This document shows positions 38,202 through 48,093 of a DNA stretch of 64,000 bases, in pieces. Location: assembly GCF_001523745.2 (NCBI RefSeq), contig NZ_CP013386.1, positions 372,001 through 436,000 on the forward strand, in the 5' to 3' direction. The translations under genes were made by a program, and so were the position numbers. Each line of letters begins with the position of its first letter. Position 1 is the first letter of the stretch. The stretch comes from Burkholderia mayonis. GTDB lineage: Bacteria; Pseudomonadota; Gammaproteobacteria; Burkholderiales; Burkholderiaceae. The notes beneath the pieces were generated by a model that saw only the letters and a list, made by a program, of their open reading frames with translations, was not told where the DNA came from and did not search any database.

Positions 38202-39020
38202 GTGAGCTCCTCCTCCGAGTCCCTGCTAGCGCTTCACGACGTCGATTTCGGCTACGGCGAGCGCCTCGTCCTGTCGAATCTGAACATGCGCTTCGCGCGC
38301 GGCCAGGTGGTCGCGGTGATGGGCGGTTCCGGCTGCGGCAAGACCACCGTGCTGCGCCTGATCGGCGGCCTCGTGCGTGCGCGCCGCGGCCAGGTGCTGT
38401 TCGACGGCGCCGACGTCGGCGCGCAGACGCGCGACGGCCTGTACGCGCTGCGCCGAAAGATGGGCATGCTGTTCCAGTTCGGCGCGCTCTTCACCGATAT
38501 GTCGGTGTTCGACAACGTTGCATTCGCGCTTCGCGAGCACACGAACCTGCCGGAAGACCTGATCCGCGATCTCGTGCTGATGAAGCTCAACGCGGTCGGC
38601 CTGCGCGGCGCGCGCAACCTGATGCCGTCCGAAGTATCGGGCGGGATGGCGCGGCGCATCGCGCTCGCGCGAGCGATCGCGCTCGATCCGCAACTCATCA
38701 TGTACGATGAGCCGTTCGCGGGCCTCGACCCGATTTCGCTCGGCATCACGGCGAACCTGATCCGCACGCTGAACCACGCGCTCGGCGCGACGTCGATCCT
38801 CGTCACGCACGACGTGCCGGAATCGTTCGCGATCGCCGACTATGTCTACTTCCTCGCGAACGGCGGCGTCCTCGCCGAGGGCACGCCCGACGAGCTTCGT
38901 GCGTCGACTGATCCGAGCGTGCGCCAGTTCATCGACGGCGCGCCGGACGGCCCGTTCAAATTTCATTACATGAGCCAGCCGCTCGCGGCGGATTTCGGCC
39001 TTGGCGGAGGGCGCAGATGA
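38202..39020 (+). CDS. mlaF: Phospholipid transport ATPase MlaF
   Basis: MlaF powers the inner-membrane MlaFEDB complex that moves phospholipids between the membranes. The 272-residue product has Walker A MGGSGCGKTTVLRL, Q-loop LFQFGALFTDMSVF, signature EVSGGMARRIALARAIA, Walker B LIMYDEPFAGLDP and the H-loop VTHDVPE. GTG 38202 with AAGGA (38186-38190) upstream is used. It overlaps mlaE by ATGA. Confidence 0.95.
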   Translation: MSSSSESLLALHDVDFGYGERLVLSNLNMRFARGQVVAVMGGSGCGKTTVLRLIGGLVRARRGQVLFDGADVGAQTRDGLYALRRKMGMLFQFGALFTDMSVFDNVAFALREHTNLPEDLIRDLVLMKLNAVGLRGARNLMPSEVSGGMARRIALARAIALDPQLIMYDEPFAGLDPISLGITANLIRTLNHALGATSILVTHDVPESFAIADYVYFLANGGVLAEGTPDELRASTDPSVRQFIDGAPDGPFKFHYMSQPLAADFGLGGGRR

Positions 39021-39784
39021 TCAGCGCGATCGGACGTTTCGTGCTCGGCGGACTCGAGCGCACGGGCTACGCGACCCGGATGTTCGCGCGCGTCGTGCTC
39101 GAATTCTTCTCGCTGCTGAGGCGGCCGCGGCTCGTCACGAAGCAGATCCACTTCCTCGGCAATTATTCGTTCGTGATCATCGCTGTGTCGGGCCTCTTCG
39201 TCGGCTTCGTGCTCGGCTTGCAGGGCTACTACACGCTGAACCGCTACGGCTCCGAGCAGGCGCTCGGCCTCCTCGTCGCGCTGTCGCTCGTGCGCGAGCT
39301 GGGCCCCGTCGTGTCGGCGCTGCTGTTCGCGGGCCGCGCGGGCACGTCGCTCACGGCCGAGATCGGCCTCATGAAGGCGGGCGAACAGCTCACCGCGCTC
39401 GAGATGATGGCGGTCGACCCGCTCAAGAACGTGATCGCGCCGCGGATGTGGGCGGGCGTCATCGCAATGCCGCTCCTCGCCGCGATCTTCAGCGCGGTCG
39501 GCGTGCTCGGCGGCTACATCGTCGGCGTGCTGCTGATCGGCGTCGATCCCGGCGCGTTCTGGTCGCAGATGCAAGGCGGCGTCGAAGTGTGGGCCGACAT
39601 CGGCAACGGCGTGCTGAAGAGCATCGTGTTCGGTTTCGCCGTCACGTTTATCGCACTGTTTCAGGGTTACGAAGCGAAGCCGACGCCCGAGGGCGTGTCG
39701 CACGCGACGACCAAGACTGTCGTGTACGCATCGCTCGCCGTACTCGGCCTCGATTTCCTGCTGACCGCGTTGATGTTCAGCTAA
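39017..39784 (+). CDS. mlaE: Phospholipid transport permease MlaE
   Basis: MlaE is the permease of the Mla complex. The 255-residue product has five or six membrane segments with the MlaE/YrbE pattern VGFVLGLQGYYTLNRYGSEQALGLLVALSLVRELGPVVSAL and AEIGLMKAGEQLTALEMMAVDP. The conserved FQGYEAKPTPEGVSHATTKTVVY precedes the last helix. It overlaps mlaF, and mlaD begins 18 bases after its stop. Confidence 0.96.
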   Translation: MISAIGRFVLGGLERTGYATRMFARVVLEFFSLLRRPRLVTKQIHFLGNYSFVIIAVSGLFVGFVLGLQGYYTLNRYGSEQALGLLVALSLVRELGPVVSALLFAGRAGTSLTAEIGLMKAGEQLTALEMMAVDPLKNVIAPRMWAGVIAMPLLAAIFSAVGVLGGYIVGVLLIGVDPGAFWSQMQGGVEVWADIGNGVLKSIVFGFAVTFIALFQGYEAKPTPEGVSHATTKTVVYASLAVLGLDFLLTALMFS

Positions 39785-39802
39785 GCCTTTTCTGGGATGA
39801 CG

Positions 39803-40354
39803 ATGAAAAAGATTGCTCTCGACTTCTGGGTCGGCCTCTTCGTAGTGTTGGGCTTTCTCGCGTTGCTGTTTCTCGCGCTGAAGGTCGGCAACATGAGTTC
39901 GCTGTCGTTTCAGCCGACTTACGCGGTCAAGCTGAAGTTCGACAACATCGGCGGCCTGAAGCCGCGCGCGCCCGTGAAGAGCGCGGGCGTCGTCGTCGGC
40001 CGCGTCGGCTCGATCGGCTTCGACACGAACACCTACCAGGCGGTCGTCACGATCGATATCGACAAGCAGTATCCGTTTCCGAAGGATTCTTCGGCGAAGA
40101 TCCTGACGTCGGGCCTGCTCGGCGAGCAGTACATCGGCCTCGAGCCGGGCGGCGACACGGAAATGCTGAAGGCGGGCGACACGATCACGATGACGCAGTC
40201 TGCGATCGTGCTCGAGAACCTGATCGGCCAGTTCCTGTACAGCAAGGCCGCGGACGCGGGCGGCGCAAAGCCGGCCGCCGCGGCGTTGGGCGCGCCGGCG
40301 CCTGCCGCGTCGGGTGTGCCTGCGTCGGCTGCTTCGGGCGCGGCGGCGCAATGA
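39803..40354 (+). CDS. mlaD: MCE-domain phospholipid carrier MlaD
   Basis: MlaD forms a hexameric ring anchored in the inner membrane and passes phospholipids to or from MlaC. The 183-residue product has one N-terminal membrane helix (LDFWVGLFVVLGFLALLFLAL), then the MCE domain (YAVKLKFDNIGGLKPRAPVKSAGVVVGRV ... LTSGLLGEQYIGLEPGG) and a 30-residue Ala/Gly/Pro tail. ATG 39803 is preferred because GGGA (39794-39797) is spaced correctly; ATG 39797 is a two-codon alternative. Confidence 0.95.
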   Translation: MKKIALDFWVGLFVVLGFLALLFLALKVGNMSSLSFQPTYAVKLKFDNIGGLKPRAPVKSAGVVVGRVGSIGFDTNTYQAVVTIDIDKQYPFPKDSSAKILTSGLLGEQYIGLEPGGDTEMLKAGDTITMTQSAIVLENLIGQFLYSKAADAGGAKPAAAALGAPAPAASGVPASAASGAAAQ

Positions 40355-40401
40355 ACGTCGCGCAAGCGGAACACGACAGAAGAAACGAGGGGAAGAACAT
40401 C

Positions 40402-41361
40402 ATGCAGACGATCCGCATCAGCCAGGCGGTGCTGGCGATCACGGCGGCCGCGGCATTGAGCGGTTGCGCGACCGTGCATACGCCGACGAAGGGCGATCCG
40501 TTCGAAGGCTTCAACCGGACGATGTACACGTTCAACGACACGGTCGACCACTACGCGCTCAAGCCCGTCGCGCGCGGCTACCAATGGGCGGTGCCGCAGC
40601 CGATGCGCGACAGCGTGACGAACTTCTTCTCGAACATCGGCGACGTCTACATCGCGGCGAACAACATCGTGCAACTGAAGATCGCCGACGGCGTCGGCGA
40701 CATCATGCGGGTCGTGATCAACACGGTGTTCGGTGTCGGCGGCCTGTTCGACGTCGCGACGCTCGCGAACCTGCCGAAGCATGCAAACGACTTCGGCATC
40801 ACGCTCGGCCACTACGGCGTGCCGAGCGGCCCGTACCTCGTGCTGCCGCTGCTCGGCCCGAGCACGGTGCGCGACACGGCGGGCCTTGCCGTCGACTATG
40901 CCGGCAATCCGCTCACCTACGTGCGGCCCGACAGCGTGAGCTGGGGCCTGTTCGGCCTGAACCTCGTCAACACGCGGGCGAACCTGCTCGGCGCGGGCGA
41001 CGTGCTCGAGGCGGCCGCGATCGACAAGTACTCGTTCGTGCGCAACGCGTACCTGCAGCGCCGTCAGGCACTGATCGGCGGAGGCACGGCCGCGCAGTCG
41101 AACCTGCCGGACTACGGCAACGAAGCGCCGCCGCCGAATTACGAGATGCCGGAAGAGGGCGCCGCGGCGCCCGCGAGCGGCGCGGCTGCGGCTTCCGCAC
41201 CGGCTGCGGCATCCGGCGCGGCCCCGGTATCGGCGCCGGCGGCTGCGGCGCCTGCATCGGCCGCGGCACCGAACCCGAGCAGCGCGACCAACGTGCCCGC
41301 GCAGCAGGTCGTGCCGCCGTCGCCGGGCGGCATCCGCTTCCCGAGCATCCGGCTGCACTGA
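40402..41361 (+). CDS. mlaA: Outer-membrane lipoprotein MlaA (VacJ)
   Basis: MlaA removes misplaced phospholipids from the outer leaflet of the outer membrane. The 319-residue product has a signal ending in lipobox LSGC (Cys22), followed by the MlaA pattern DPFEGFNRTMYTFNDTVD, FFSNIGDVYIAANNIVQ, DFGITLGHYGVPSGPYLVLPLLGPSTVRD. A C-terminal Ala/Pro/Ser tail of about 70 residues follows, longer than in enterobacteria. ATG 40402 has GAGGGGAAG upstream; a start at 40351 would place extra charged residues ahead of the signal. In E. coli this gene is unlinked from the other mla genes; here it sits between mlaD and mlaC. Confidence 0.94.
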   Translation: MQTIRISQAVLAITAAAALSGCATVHTPTKGDPFEGFNRTMYTFNDTVDHYALKPVARGYQWAVPQPMRDSVTNFFSNIGDVYIAANNIVQLKIADGVGDIMRVVINTVFGVGGLFDVATLANLPKHANDFGITLGHYGVPSGPYLVLPLLGPSTVRDTAGLAVDYAGNPLTYVRPDSVSWGLFGLNLVNTRANLLGAGDVLEAAAIDKYSFVRNAYLQRRQALIGGGTAAQSNLPDYGNEAPPPNYEMPEEGAAAPASGAAAASAPAAASGAAPVSAPAAAAPASAAAPNPSSATNVPAQQVVPPSPGGIRFPSIRLH

Positions 41362-41475
41362 TCCGGCACTTACATTCGTTACAGCCGGAAACGATTCTGA
41401 CGGCGGCCGGCGCGAACTTGCGCCGCCATCGACGGTTCCAAGATTGGCATCGACTCACATAAGCAGGTCATACCT

Positions 41476-42108
41476 ATGAAGAAACTGTTTCTGATCCCCG
41501 TCTTTGCTGCGCTGTTCTCGTTCGGCGCGGCAACCGCGCACGCGGAAGTCGACCAGTCGAATCCGCAGGCGCTCATCAAGTCCGCGACGCAGCAGGTGCT
41601 CGACGAAGTGCGCGCGCAGACGATCAAGCAGGGCGATACCGCCCGCATCATCACGATCGTCAACAAGGACATCCTGCCGTACACCGATTTCCGCCGCACG
41701 ACGCAGCTCGCGATGGGCCGCAACTGGCGCACCGCGACGCCCGCGCAGCAGCAGCAGGTGATCGAGCAGTTCAAGCAACTGCTGATCCGCACGTATTCGG
41801 GCGCGCTCGCTCAGCTGAAGCCGGATCAGCAGATCCAGTACCCGCCGTTCCGCGCCGATGCGGATGCGACCGACGTCGTCGTGCGCACGGTTGCGATGAA
41901 CAATGGCCAGCCGGTGCAGATCGACTATCGCCTGTACAAGACGGCGCAGGGCTGGCGCGTGTATGACCTGAACGTGCTGGGCGCATGGCTGATCCAGACG
42001 TACCAGCAGCAGTTCAGCGAGAAGATCCAGCAAAGCGGCGTCGACGGTCTGATCCAGTTCCTGACCGAGCGCAACCAGCAGCTTGCGTCGGGCAAGCAGG
42101 CATCGTGA
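41476..42108 (+). CDS. mlaC: Periplasmic phospholipid-binding protein MlaC
   Basis: MlaC shuttles phospholipids across the periplasm between MlaA and MlaD. The 210-residue product has a signal peptide MKKLFLIPVFAALFSFGAATAHA, then the Ttg2D pattern DILPYTDFRRTTQLAMGRNWRTATPAQQQQVIEQFKQLLIRTYSGAL and the closing WRVYDLNVLGAWLIQTYQQQF. It ends GTGA, overlapping mlaB. Confidence 0.95.
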   Translation: MKKLFLIPVFAALFSFGAATAHAEVDQSNPQALIKSATQQVLDEVRAQTIKQGDTARIITIVNKDILPYTDFRRTTQLAMGRNWRTATPAQQQQVIEQFKQLLIRTYSGALAQLKPDQQIQYPPFRADADATDVVVRTVAMNNGQPVQIDYRLYKTAQGWRVYDLNVLGAWLIQTYQQQFSEKIQQSGVDGLIQFLTERNQQLASGKQAS

Positions 42109-42374
42109 GCCGCTTCGACTCCGGTGCTACGCTGACCCACGCGAGCGCGACGGCCGCGCTCGCGGAGGGGCTTGCACGCATCGATGCGGGCGCGACGACC
42201 GTCGATTGCGGGGCGCTCGCGCAATTCGATTCGTCGGCGCTCGCAGTGCTGCTCGCATGGCAGCGCGCCGCGCGTGCGCGCGGCGTGACGCTCGACATCC
42301 TCAATCTGCCGCCGAAGCTTGCGAGTCTCGCGCAGGCGTACGGCATCGACGCGCTTCTCTCCGCGCGACATTGA
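42105..42374 (+). CDS. mlaB: STAS-domain protein MlaB
   Basis: MlaB is a cytoplasmic STAS-domain subunit that stabilises and activates MlaF. The 89-residue product has the STAS pattern VDCGALAQFDSSALAVLLAWQRAARARGVTLDILNLPPKLASLAQAYGI, including the conserved DSSALAVLL loop. The GTG start overlaps the mlaC stop (GTGA). It ends the mlaFEDACB block. Confidence 0.92.
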   Translation: MSRFDSGATLTHASATAALAEGLARIDAGATTVDCGALAQFDSSALAVLLAWQRAARARGVTLDILNLPPKLASLAQAYGIDALLSARH

Positions 42375-42506
42375 CGCTCGCGTCCGGGCCCGCCGCCGGC
42401 TGCCACGCCGCCCGCGGGCCTATCGCCTGTTCACGCCGTCAACGGGCTTGCGCTTCAGGGTTCCGGCTCCGGGTTCCCCGCGCCGGCCGGCCTCGCCGGT
42501 TTGCCC

Positions 42507-42512
42507 TATAAT
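42507..42512 (+). promoter_or_regulatory. Possible -10 element for the ABC-2 exporter operon
   Basis: A perfect TATAAT lies in the 230-base gap after mlaB, 93 bases before the next start. A hairpin GGACTG / CAGTCC follows it at about 42524-42540. No good -35 is visible. Confidence 0.35.
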
Positions 42513-42604
42513 CAACCATTTTGCGGGACTGCCGAACAGTCCCCATTTCCCCCATTTGCATCGAGCATAAAGAAGGCGTCGCGGCCGTTGTGCCGCGCTC
42601 AGTC

Positions 42605-43531
42605 ATGTCAGCCATAGAAATCCGTCACGTCAAGAAGCGCTACAAGTCGCTTCAGGCGCTCAAGGGCGTCAGCCTGTCGGTCGAGGAAGGCGAGTTTTTC
42701 GGTCTGCTCGGCCCGAACGGCGCAGGCAAGACCACACTCATCAGCATTCTCGCCGGCCTCGCGCGCGCCGACGAAGGCACCGTCACCGTGCGCGGCCACG
42801 ACGTCGTCAAGGATTTTCGGGCGGCGCGGCGCGCGCTCGGCGTTGTTCCGCAGGAACTGGTGTTCGATCCGTTCTTCACGGTTCGCGAGACGCTGCGGAT
42901 CCAGTCCGGCTATTTCGGACTTCACCGCAACGACGACTGGATCGACGAAGTGATGGCGAACCTCGATCTCACCGAAAAGGCCGACGCGAACATGCGTGCG
43001 CTGTCGGGCGGGATGAAGCGGCGCGTGCTCGTCGCGCAGGCGCTCGTGCACCGGCCGCCCGTGATCGTGCTCGACGAGCCGACGGCGGGCGTCGACGTCG
43101 AGCTGCGCCAGACGCTGTGGAAGTTCATCTCGCGGCTGAACCGCGAGGGCCACACGATCGTGCTGACGACCCACTACCTCGAAGAGGCGGAATCGCTCTG
43201 CGACCGCATCGCGATGCTCAGGCGCGGCGAAGTCGTCGCGCTCGACCGCACGCGCGCGCTGCTGCAGCGCTTCTCGGGGCTGCAACTGTTCGTGCGGCTG
43301 TCGCACGGCGCGCTGCCCGCCGAGCTGCGCGCGCTCGAAGCCGAGCCCGCGCCGGCTGCCGCGCCCGAGCATCTGCTGCGGCTCACCGATTACGACGAGG
43401 TCGAGCGAATCCTGTCGCTGTGCCGCGCGGCCGGCTGCGGCTTCGACGAGATCGAGATCCGCAAGGCCGATCTGGAGGATGTGTTCGTGCAAGTGATGAA
43501 CGGCGCCGATGTGATCGAGGGGTTGGCATGA
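42605..43531 (+). CDS. ABC-2 type exporter ATPase (YadG-like)
   Basis: The 308-residue product is the ATPase of an ABC-2 exporter. It has Walker A GPNGAGKTTLISIL, Q-loop VVPQELVFDPFFTV, signature ALSGGMKRRVLVAQAL, Walker B VIVLDEPTAGVDVE and H-loop LTTHYLEEAE, followed by a C-terminal ferredoxin-like accessory region. It overlaps the permease gene by ATGA. The pair resembles YadG-YadH, whose substrate is not established. The start at 42605 gives MSAIEIRHVKKRYK; a longer frame adds unrelated residues. Confidence 0.9.
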   Translation: MSAIEIRHVKKRYKSLQALKGVSLSVEEGEFFGLLGPNGAGKTTLISILAGLARADEGTVTVRGHDVVKDFRAARRALGVVPQELVFDPFFTVRETLRIQSGYFGLHRNDDWIDEVMANLDLTEKADANMRALSGGMKRRVLVAQALVHRPPVIVLDEPTAGVDVELRQTLWKFISRLNREGHTIVLTTHYLEEAESLCDRIAMLRRGEVVALDRTRALLQRFSGLQLFVRLSHGALPAELRALEAEPAPAAAPEHLLRLTDYDEVERILSLCRAAGCGFDEIEIRKADLEDVFVQVMNGADVIEGLA

Positions 43532-44283
43532 GCGGGTTTCGCACGCTGTTCTACAAGGAAATTCTGCGGTTCTGGAAGGTGTCGTTCCAGACGGTGCTCG
43601 CGCCCGTCGTCACGGCGCTCCTCTATCTGACGATCTTCGGCCACGCGCTCACGGGCCGCGTCGAGGTGTATCCGGGCGTCGCGTACGTGAGCTTCCTCGT
43701 GCCCGGCCTCGTGATGATGAGCGTGCTGCAGAACGCGTTCGCGAACAGCTCGTCGTCGCTGATCCAGTCGAAGATCACGGGCAACCTCGTGTTCATGCTG
43801 CTGCCGCCGCTGTCGCACGCGGACATCTTCGGCGCGTACGTGCTCGCGTCCGTCGTGCGCGGGCTCGCGGTCGGCGCGGGCGTGTTCATCGTCACGGTCT
43901 GGTTCATTCCGATGAGCTTCGCCGCGCCGCTCTACATCCTCGCGTTCGCGCTGTTCGGCTCGGCGATCCTCGGCACGCTCGGCTTGATCGCGGGGATCTG
44001 GGCCGAGAAGTTCGATCAGCTCGCCGCGTTCCAGAACTTCCTCATCATGCCGCTCACGTTCCTGTCGGGCGTGTTCTATTCGACGCACTCGCTGCCGCCC
44101 GTGTGGCGCGAGGTGTCGCGGCTCAATCCGTTTTTCTACATGATCGACGGCTTCCGCTACGGGTTCTTCGGCGTCGCCGACGTGGATCCGCTCGCCAGCC
44201 TCGCGGTCGTCGCCGGGTTCTTCGTGCTGCTCGCGTTGATCGCGATGCGGCTCCTCGCCACCGGCTACAAACTGCGTCATTGA
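43528..44283 (+). CDS. ABC-2 type exporter permease (YadH-like)
   Basis: The 251-residue product has six membrane segments and the ABC-2 pattern: KEILRFWKVSFQTVLAPVVTALLYLTIFG, FLVPGLVMMSVLQNAFANSSSSL and FLSGVFYSTHSLPPVWREVSRLNPFFYMIDGFRYGFFG. It pairs with the upstream ATPase. Placed between mla genes and ibaG-murA, it probably handles an envelope component, which is inference from position only. Confidence 0.9.
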   Translation: MSGFRTLFYKEILRFWKVSFQTVLAPVVTALLYLTIFGHALTGRVEVYPGVAYVSFLVPGLVMMSVLQNAFANSSSSLIQSKITGNLVFMLLPPLSHADIFGAYVLASVVRGLAVGAGVFIVTVWFIPMSFAAPLYILAFALFGSAILGTLGLIAGIWAEKFDQLAAFQNFLIMPLTFLSGVFYSTHSLPPVWREVSRLNPFFYMIDGFRYGFFGVADVDPLASLAVVAGFFVLLALIAMRLLATGYKLRH

Positions 44284-44379
44284 TATGAAACGACTGCCGC
44301 TCGCTGCGTTCGCCGCCGCCCGTGGGCGCACGTCGATTCGCGTCGGGCGGCCCGGCGCGTACTGACAGGAGCACATTTC

Positions 44380-44619
44380 ATGTTGCCGACTCCCGAACTG
44401 GTCAAGCAATACATCGAGGCGGGCCTTGCCTGCACTCATCTGGAAGTCGAAGGCGACGGCCAGCATTTCTTCGCGACGATCGTCTCGCCCGCATTCGAGG
44501 GCAAGCGGCCGATCCAGCGGCATCAGCTCGTCTATGCGGCGCTCGGCGACCGCATGAAGCAGGAAATCCACGCGCTCAGCATGAAGACGCTGACGCCCGC
44601 CGAATGGCAGAACGTATAA
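44380..44619 (+). CDS. ibaG: BolA-like protein IbaG
   Basis: This 79-residue BolA-family protein partners monothiol glutaredoxins in iron-sulfur or acid-stress roles. It shows the fold pattern [42 protein letters not shown] with the conserved His in RHQLVY. It precedes murA by 13 bases, the same order as E. coli ibaG-murA at the end of the mla operon. Confidence 0.93.
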   Translation: MLPTPELVKQYIEAGLACTHLEVEGDGQHFFATIVSPAFEGKRPIQRHQLVYAALGDRMKQEIHALSMKTLTPAEWQNV

Positions 44620-44632
44620 CCGGAAACAGCCA

Positions 44633-45982
44633 GTGCAAGTCACCGTCAACGAACACGGCGCCGTCGAGCGCGTCGCCACGGCAACCCCGGCCGGCAATCG
44701 GGATGCGCACGCGCATGCAACGGACAAGCTCGTGATCGAGGGCGGCCGCCGCTTGGCGGGCGAGATCGCCGTGTCGGGCGCGAAGAACGCCGCGCTGCCG
44801 ATCCTCTGCGCGGGTCTCTTGACCGCCGAGCCGGTCCATCTCGACAACGTGCCGAACCTGAAGGACGTGCGGACGACGCTCAGGCTGCTCGACCAGATGG
44901 GCATGCGCGAAGAGACGGACGGCGCGCGCGTCGTGCTCGACGCGTCGCGTGTCGACAATCCGGTCGCGCCGTACGAACTCGTGAAGACGATGCGCGCGTC
45001 GATCCTCGTGCTCGGCCCGCTGCTTGCGCGCTTCGGCTATGCGAAGGTGTCGCTGCCGGGCGGCTGCGCGATCGGCGCGCGGCCCGTCGACCAGCACATC
45101 AAGGGCCTGCAGGCGATGGGCGCCGAGATCCACATCGAGCACGGTTACATCGAGGCGCGCGCGAAGCGCCTGAAGGGCGCGCGGATCGTCACCGACATGA
45201 TCACCGTGACGGGCACCGAGAACCTGCTGATGGCGGCGACGCTCGCGGACGGCGAGACGGTGATCGAGAACGCCGCGCGCGAGCCCGAAGTGTCGGATCT
45301 CGCGCACCTGCTCGTCGCGATGGGCGCGAGGATCGACGGGATCGGCACCGACCGGCTCGTGATCCAGGGTGTCGACAGGCTGCACGGCGCGACGCACGCG
45401 GTGATCCCGGACCGGATCGAGGCGGGCACGTTTCTGTGCGCGGTCGCGGCGGCGGGCGGCGACGTGACGCTGACCGGCATGCGCGCGCAGATCCTCGACG
45501 CGGTGATCGACAAGCTGCGCGAAGCGGGCGTGACGATCGAAGAAGGCGGCGACCGGCTGCGCGTGAAGATGGACCGCCGCCCCGGCGCGGTTGCGATCCG
45601 CACGTCGGAATACCCGGCGTTCCCGACCGACATGCAGGCGCAGTTCATGGCGCTGAATGCGGTCGCGGACGGCTCCGCGCAGGTGATCGAGACGATCTTC
45701 GAGAACCGCTTCATGCACGTGCAGGAGCTGAACCGCCTCGGCGCGAGCATCGCGGTCGACGGCAACACGGCGCTCGTCACGGGCGTGCCCAAGCTGTCCG
45801 GCGCGAGCGTGATGGCGACCGACCTGCGCGCATCGGCGAGCCTCGTGATCGCCGGCCTTTGCGCGGAAGGCGAGACGCTCGTCGACCGCATCTATCATTT
45901 GGACCGCGGCTACGACCGGATGGAAGCGAAGCTGACGGCCGTCGGCGCGAACGTGCGCCGCATTTCAGGGAGCGAAGCATGA
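44633..45982 (+). CDS. murA: UDP-N-acetylglucosamine 1-carboxyvinyltransferase
   Basis: MurA transfers enolpyruvate to UDP-GlcNAc, the first committed step of peptidoglycan synthesis. The 449-residue product has the catalytic loop [19 protein letters not shown] with Cys145, the residue fosfomycin modifies, plus [17 protein letters not shown] and the ending [16 protein letters not shown]. The start is a GTG at 44633; the first 30 residues are a non-conserved extension. hisG overlaps its stop by four bases. Confidence 0.96.
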   Translation: MQVTVNEHGAVERVATATPAGNRDAHAHATDKLVIEGGRRLAGEIAVSGAKNAALPILCAGLLTAEPVHLDNVPNLKDVRTTLRLLDQMGMREETDGARVVLDASRVDNPVAPYELVKTMRASILVLGPLLARFGYAKVSLPGGCAIGARPVDQHIKGLQAMGAEIHIEHGYIEARAKRLKGARIVTDMITVTGTENLLMAATLADGETVIENAAREPEVSDLAHLLVAMGARIDGIGTDRLVIQGVDRLHGATHAVIPDRIEAGTFLCAVAAAGGDVTLTGMRAQILDAVIDKLREAGVTIEEGGDRLRVKMDRRPGAVAIRTSEYPAFPTDMQAQFMALNAVADGSAQVIETIFENRFMHVQELNRLGASIAVDGNTALVTGVPKLSGASVMATDLRASASLVIAGLCAEGETLVDRIYHLDRGYDRMEAKLTAVGANVRRISGSEA

Positions 45983-46635
45983 CCGCACCGCTGACGCTGG
46001 CGCTGTCGAAAGGGCGTATCTTCGAGGAAACCGTGCCGCTTCTCGCGGCGGCGGGCGTGACGGTCGCCGAGGATCCGGAGACGTCGCGCAAGCTGATCCT
46101 GCCGACCACCGACCCGAACCTGCGCGTGATCGTCGTGCGTGCGACCGACGTGCCGACCTACGTCGAGTATGGCGCGGCCGATTTCGGCGTCGCCGGCAAG
46201 GACGTGCTGCTCGAGCACGGCGGCGGCGGGCTGTATCAGCCGATCGATCTGAACATCGCGTGCTGCCGGATGTCGGTTGCCGTGCCGGCGGGCTTCGACT
46301 ACGCGAACGCGGTGCGCCAGGGCGCGCGGCTGCGCGTCGCGACGAAGTACGTCGAGACCGCCCGCGAGCACTTCGCCGCGAAGGGCGTGCATGTCGACCT
46401 GATCAAGCTGTACGGCTCGATGGAGCTTGCGCCGCTCGTGGGCCTGGCCGACGCGATCGTCGACCTTGTCAGTTCTGGCGGCACGCTGAAGGCGAACAAT
46501 CTGGTCGAGGTCGAGGAGATCATGCCGATCTCGTCGCGCCTCGTCGTGAACCAGGCCGCGCTGAAACTGAAGCGCGCCGCGCTGAAGCCGTTCCTCGACG
46601 CGTTCGAACGCGCGTCGCAGCGGAGCGGAGCCTGA
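45979..46635 (+). CDS. hisG: ATP phosphoribosyltransferase, short form
   Basis: HisG condenses ATP with PRPP to start histidine synthesis. The 218-residue length is the short form, which lacks the C-terminal regulatory domain and needs HisZ. No hisZ is present in this window. Family patterns include [43 protein letters not shown] and [15 protein letters not shown]. The start overlaps the murA stop. Confidence 0.95.
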   Translation: MTAPLTLALSKGRIFEETVPLLAAAGVTVAEDPETSRKLILPTTDPNLRVIVVRATDVPTYVEYGAADFGVAGKDVLLEHGGGGLYQPIDLNIACCRMSVAVPAGFDYANAVRQGARLRVATKYVETAREHFAAKGVHVDLIKLYGSMELAPLVGLADAIVDLVSSGGTLKANNLVEVEEIMPISSRLVVNQAALKLKRAALKPFLDAFERASQRSGA

Positions 46636-46675
46636 CCCTCGCGGTTTTCGGCGCATTACCGGAACGGATGACAGC

Positions 46676-48013
46676 ATGGCTATCAAGATTCGCAAACTCG
46701 ATTCGGCAAGCGAAGGATTCGCGGCCGAATTGCGCGCGGTGCTCGCGTTCGAGGCGAGCGAAGATGACGCGATCGAGCGCTCGGTCGCGCAGATCCTCGC
46801 GGACGTGAGGGCGCGCGGCGACGCCGCGGTGCTCGACTACACGAACCGCTTCGACCGGCTGAACGCAGAGAGCGTCGCGGCGCTCGAGCTGCCGCAGGGC
46901 GCGCTGGCGGCGGCGCTCGAAAGCCTCGAGCCGAAGCGCCGCGCGGCGCTGGAGGCGGCGGCCGCGCGCGTGCGCGGCTACCACGAGAAGCAGAAGATCG
47001 AGTGCGGCAGCCACAGCTGGCAGTACACGGAATCCGACGGCACCGTGCTCGGCCAGAAGGTGACGCCGCTCGACCGCGTCGGCCTGTACGTGCCGGGCGG
47101 CAAGGCGGCGTATCCGTCGTCGGTGCTGATGAACGCGATTCCCGCGCGCGTCGCGGGCGTCGGCGAGATCGTGATGGTCGTGCCGACGCCGGACGGCGTG
47201 AAGAACGACCTCGTGCTCGCCGCCGCGTTCCTCGGCGGCGTCGACCGCGTGTTCACGATCGGCGGCGCGCAGGCGGTGGCCGCGCTCGCGTACGGCACGG
47301 CGACAGTGCCTGCCGTCGACAAGATCTGCGGCCCGGGTAACGCGTACGTCGCGTCGGCGAAGCGCCGCGTGTTCGGCACCGTCGGCATCGACATGATCGC
47401 CGGGCCGTCCGAGATCCTCGTGCTGTGCGACGGCACGACCGATCCGTCGTGGGTCGCGATGGACCTGTTCTCGCAGGCCGAGCACGACGAGCTCGCGCAG
47501 TCGATCCTGCTGTGCCCGGACGATGCGTTCATCGAGCGCGTCGAGAAGGCGATCGACGAGCTGCTGCCGACGATGCCGCGCCAGGATGTGATCCGCGCGT
47601 CGCTCGAAGGCCGCGGTGCGCTCGTCAAGGTGCGCGACATGAGCGAGGCGTGCAAGATTGCGAACGACATCGCGCCCGAGCACCTCGAAATCTCCGCGCT
47701 CGAGCCGCAGCAATGGGGCAAGCAGATCCGCCACGCGGGCGCGATCTTCCTCGGCCGCTACACGAGCGAGAGCCTTGGCGATTACTGCGCGGGCCCGAAC
47801 CACGTGCTGCCGACGTCGCGCACCGCGCGCTTCTCATCGCCGCTCGGCGTCTACGATTTCTTCAAGCGCTCGAGCCTGATCGAAGTGAGCGCCGAAGGCG
47901 CGCATACGCTCGGCGAGATCGCGTCCGAACTCGCCTATGGGGAAGGATTGCAGGCGCACGCGAAGAGCGCCGAGTACCGGATGAAGGGGGCGGGCGACCG
48001 CCAGAAAGGCTAA
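46676..48013 (+). CDS. hisD: Histidinol dehydrogenase
   Basis: HisD oxidises histidinol to histidine in two NAD-dependent steps with zinc. The 445-residue product has [63 protein letters not shown] and the catalytic [14 protein letters not shown] and APEHLEI motifs. Length is typical. Confidence 0.97.
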   Translation: MAIKIRKLDSASEGFAAELRAVLAFEASEDDAIERSVAQILADVRARGDAAVLDYTNRFDRLNAESVAALELPQGALAAALESLEPKRRAALEAAAARVRGYHEKQKIECGSHSWQYTESDGTVLGQKVTPLDRVGLYVPGGKAAYPSSVLMNAIPARVAGVGEIVMVVPTPDGVKNDLVLAAAFLGGVDRVFTIGGAQAVAALAYGTATVPAVDKICGPGNAYVASAKRRVFGTVGIDMIAGPSEILVLCDGTTDPSWVAMDLFSQAEHDELAQSILLCPDDAFIERVEKAIDELLPTMPRQDVIRASLEGRGALVKVRDMSEACKIANDIAPEHLEISALEPQQWGKQIRHAGAIFLGRYTSESLGDYCAGPNHVLPTSRTARFSSPLGVYDFFKRSSLIEVSAEGAHTLGEIASELAYGEGLQAHAKSAEYRMKGAGDRQKG

Positions 48014-48093
48014 AGGTAGGCCCAGCGCGTCGGAAGCGCGAGACGAGACCAGCCAAAAAGACGACAACCCGAGACCGCCCGCGAAGCGGCTCC

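Noticed and set aside
40351..40401. Upstream ATG start for mlaA
   Set aside because: It adds charged residues ahead of the lipoprotein signal and overlaps mlaD; the ATG at 40402 has a clear ribosome site.
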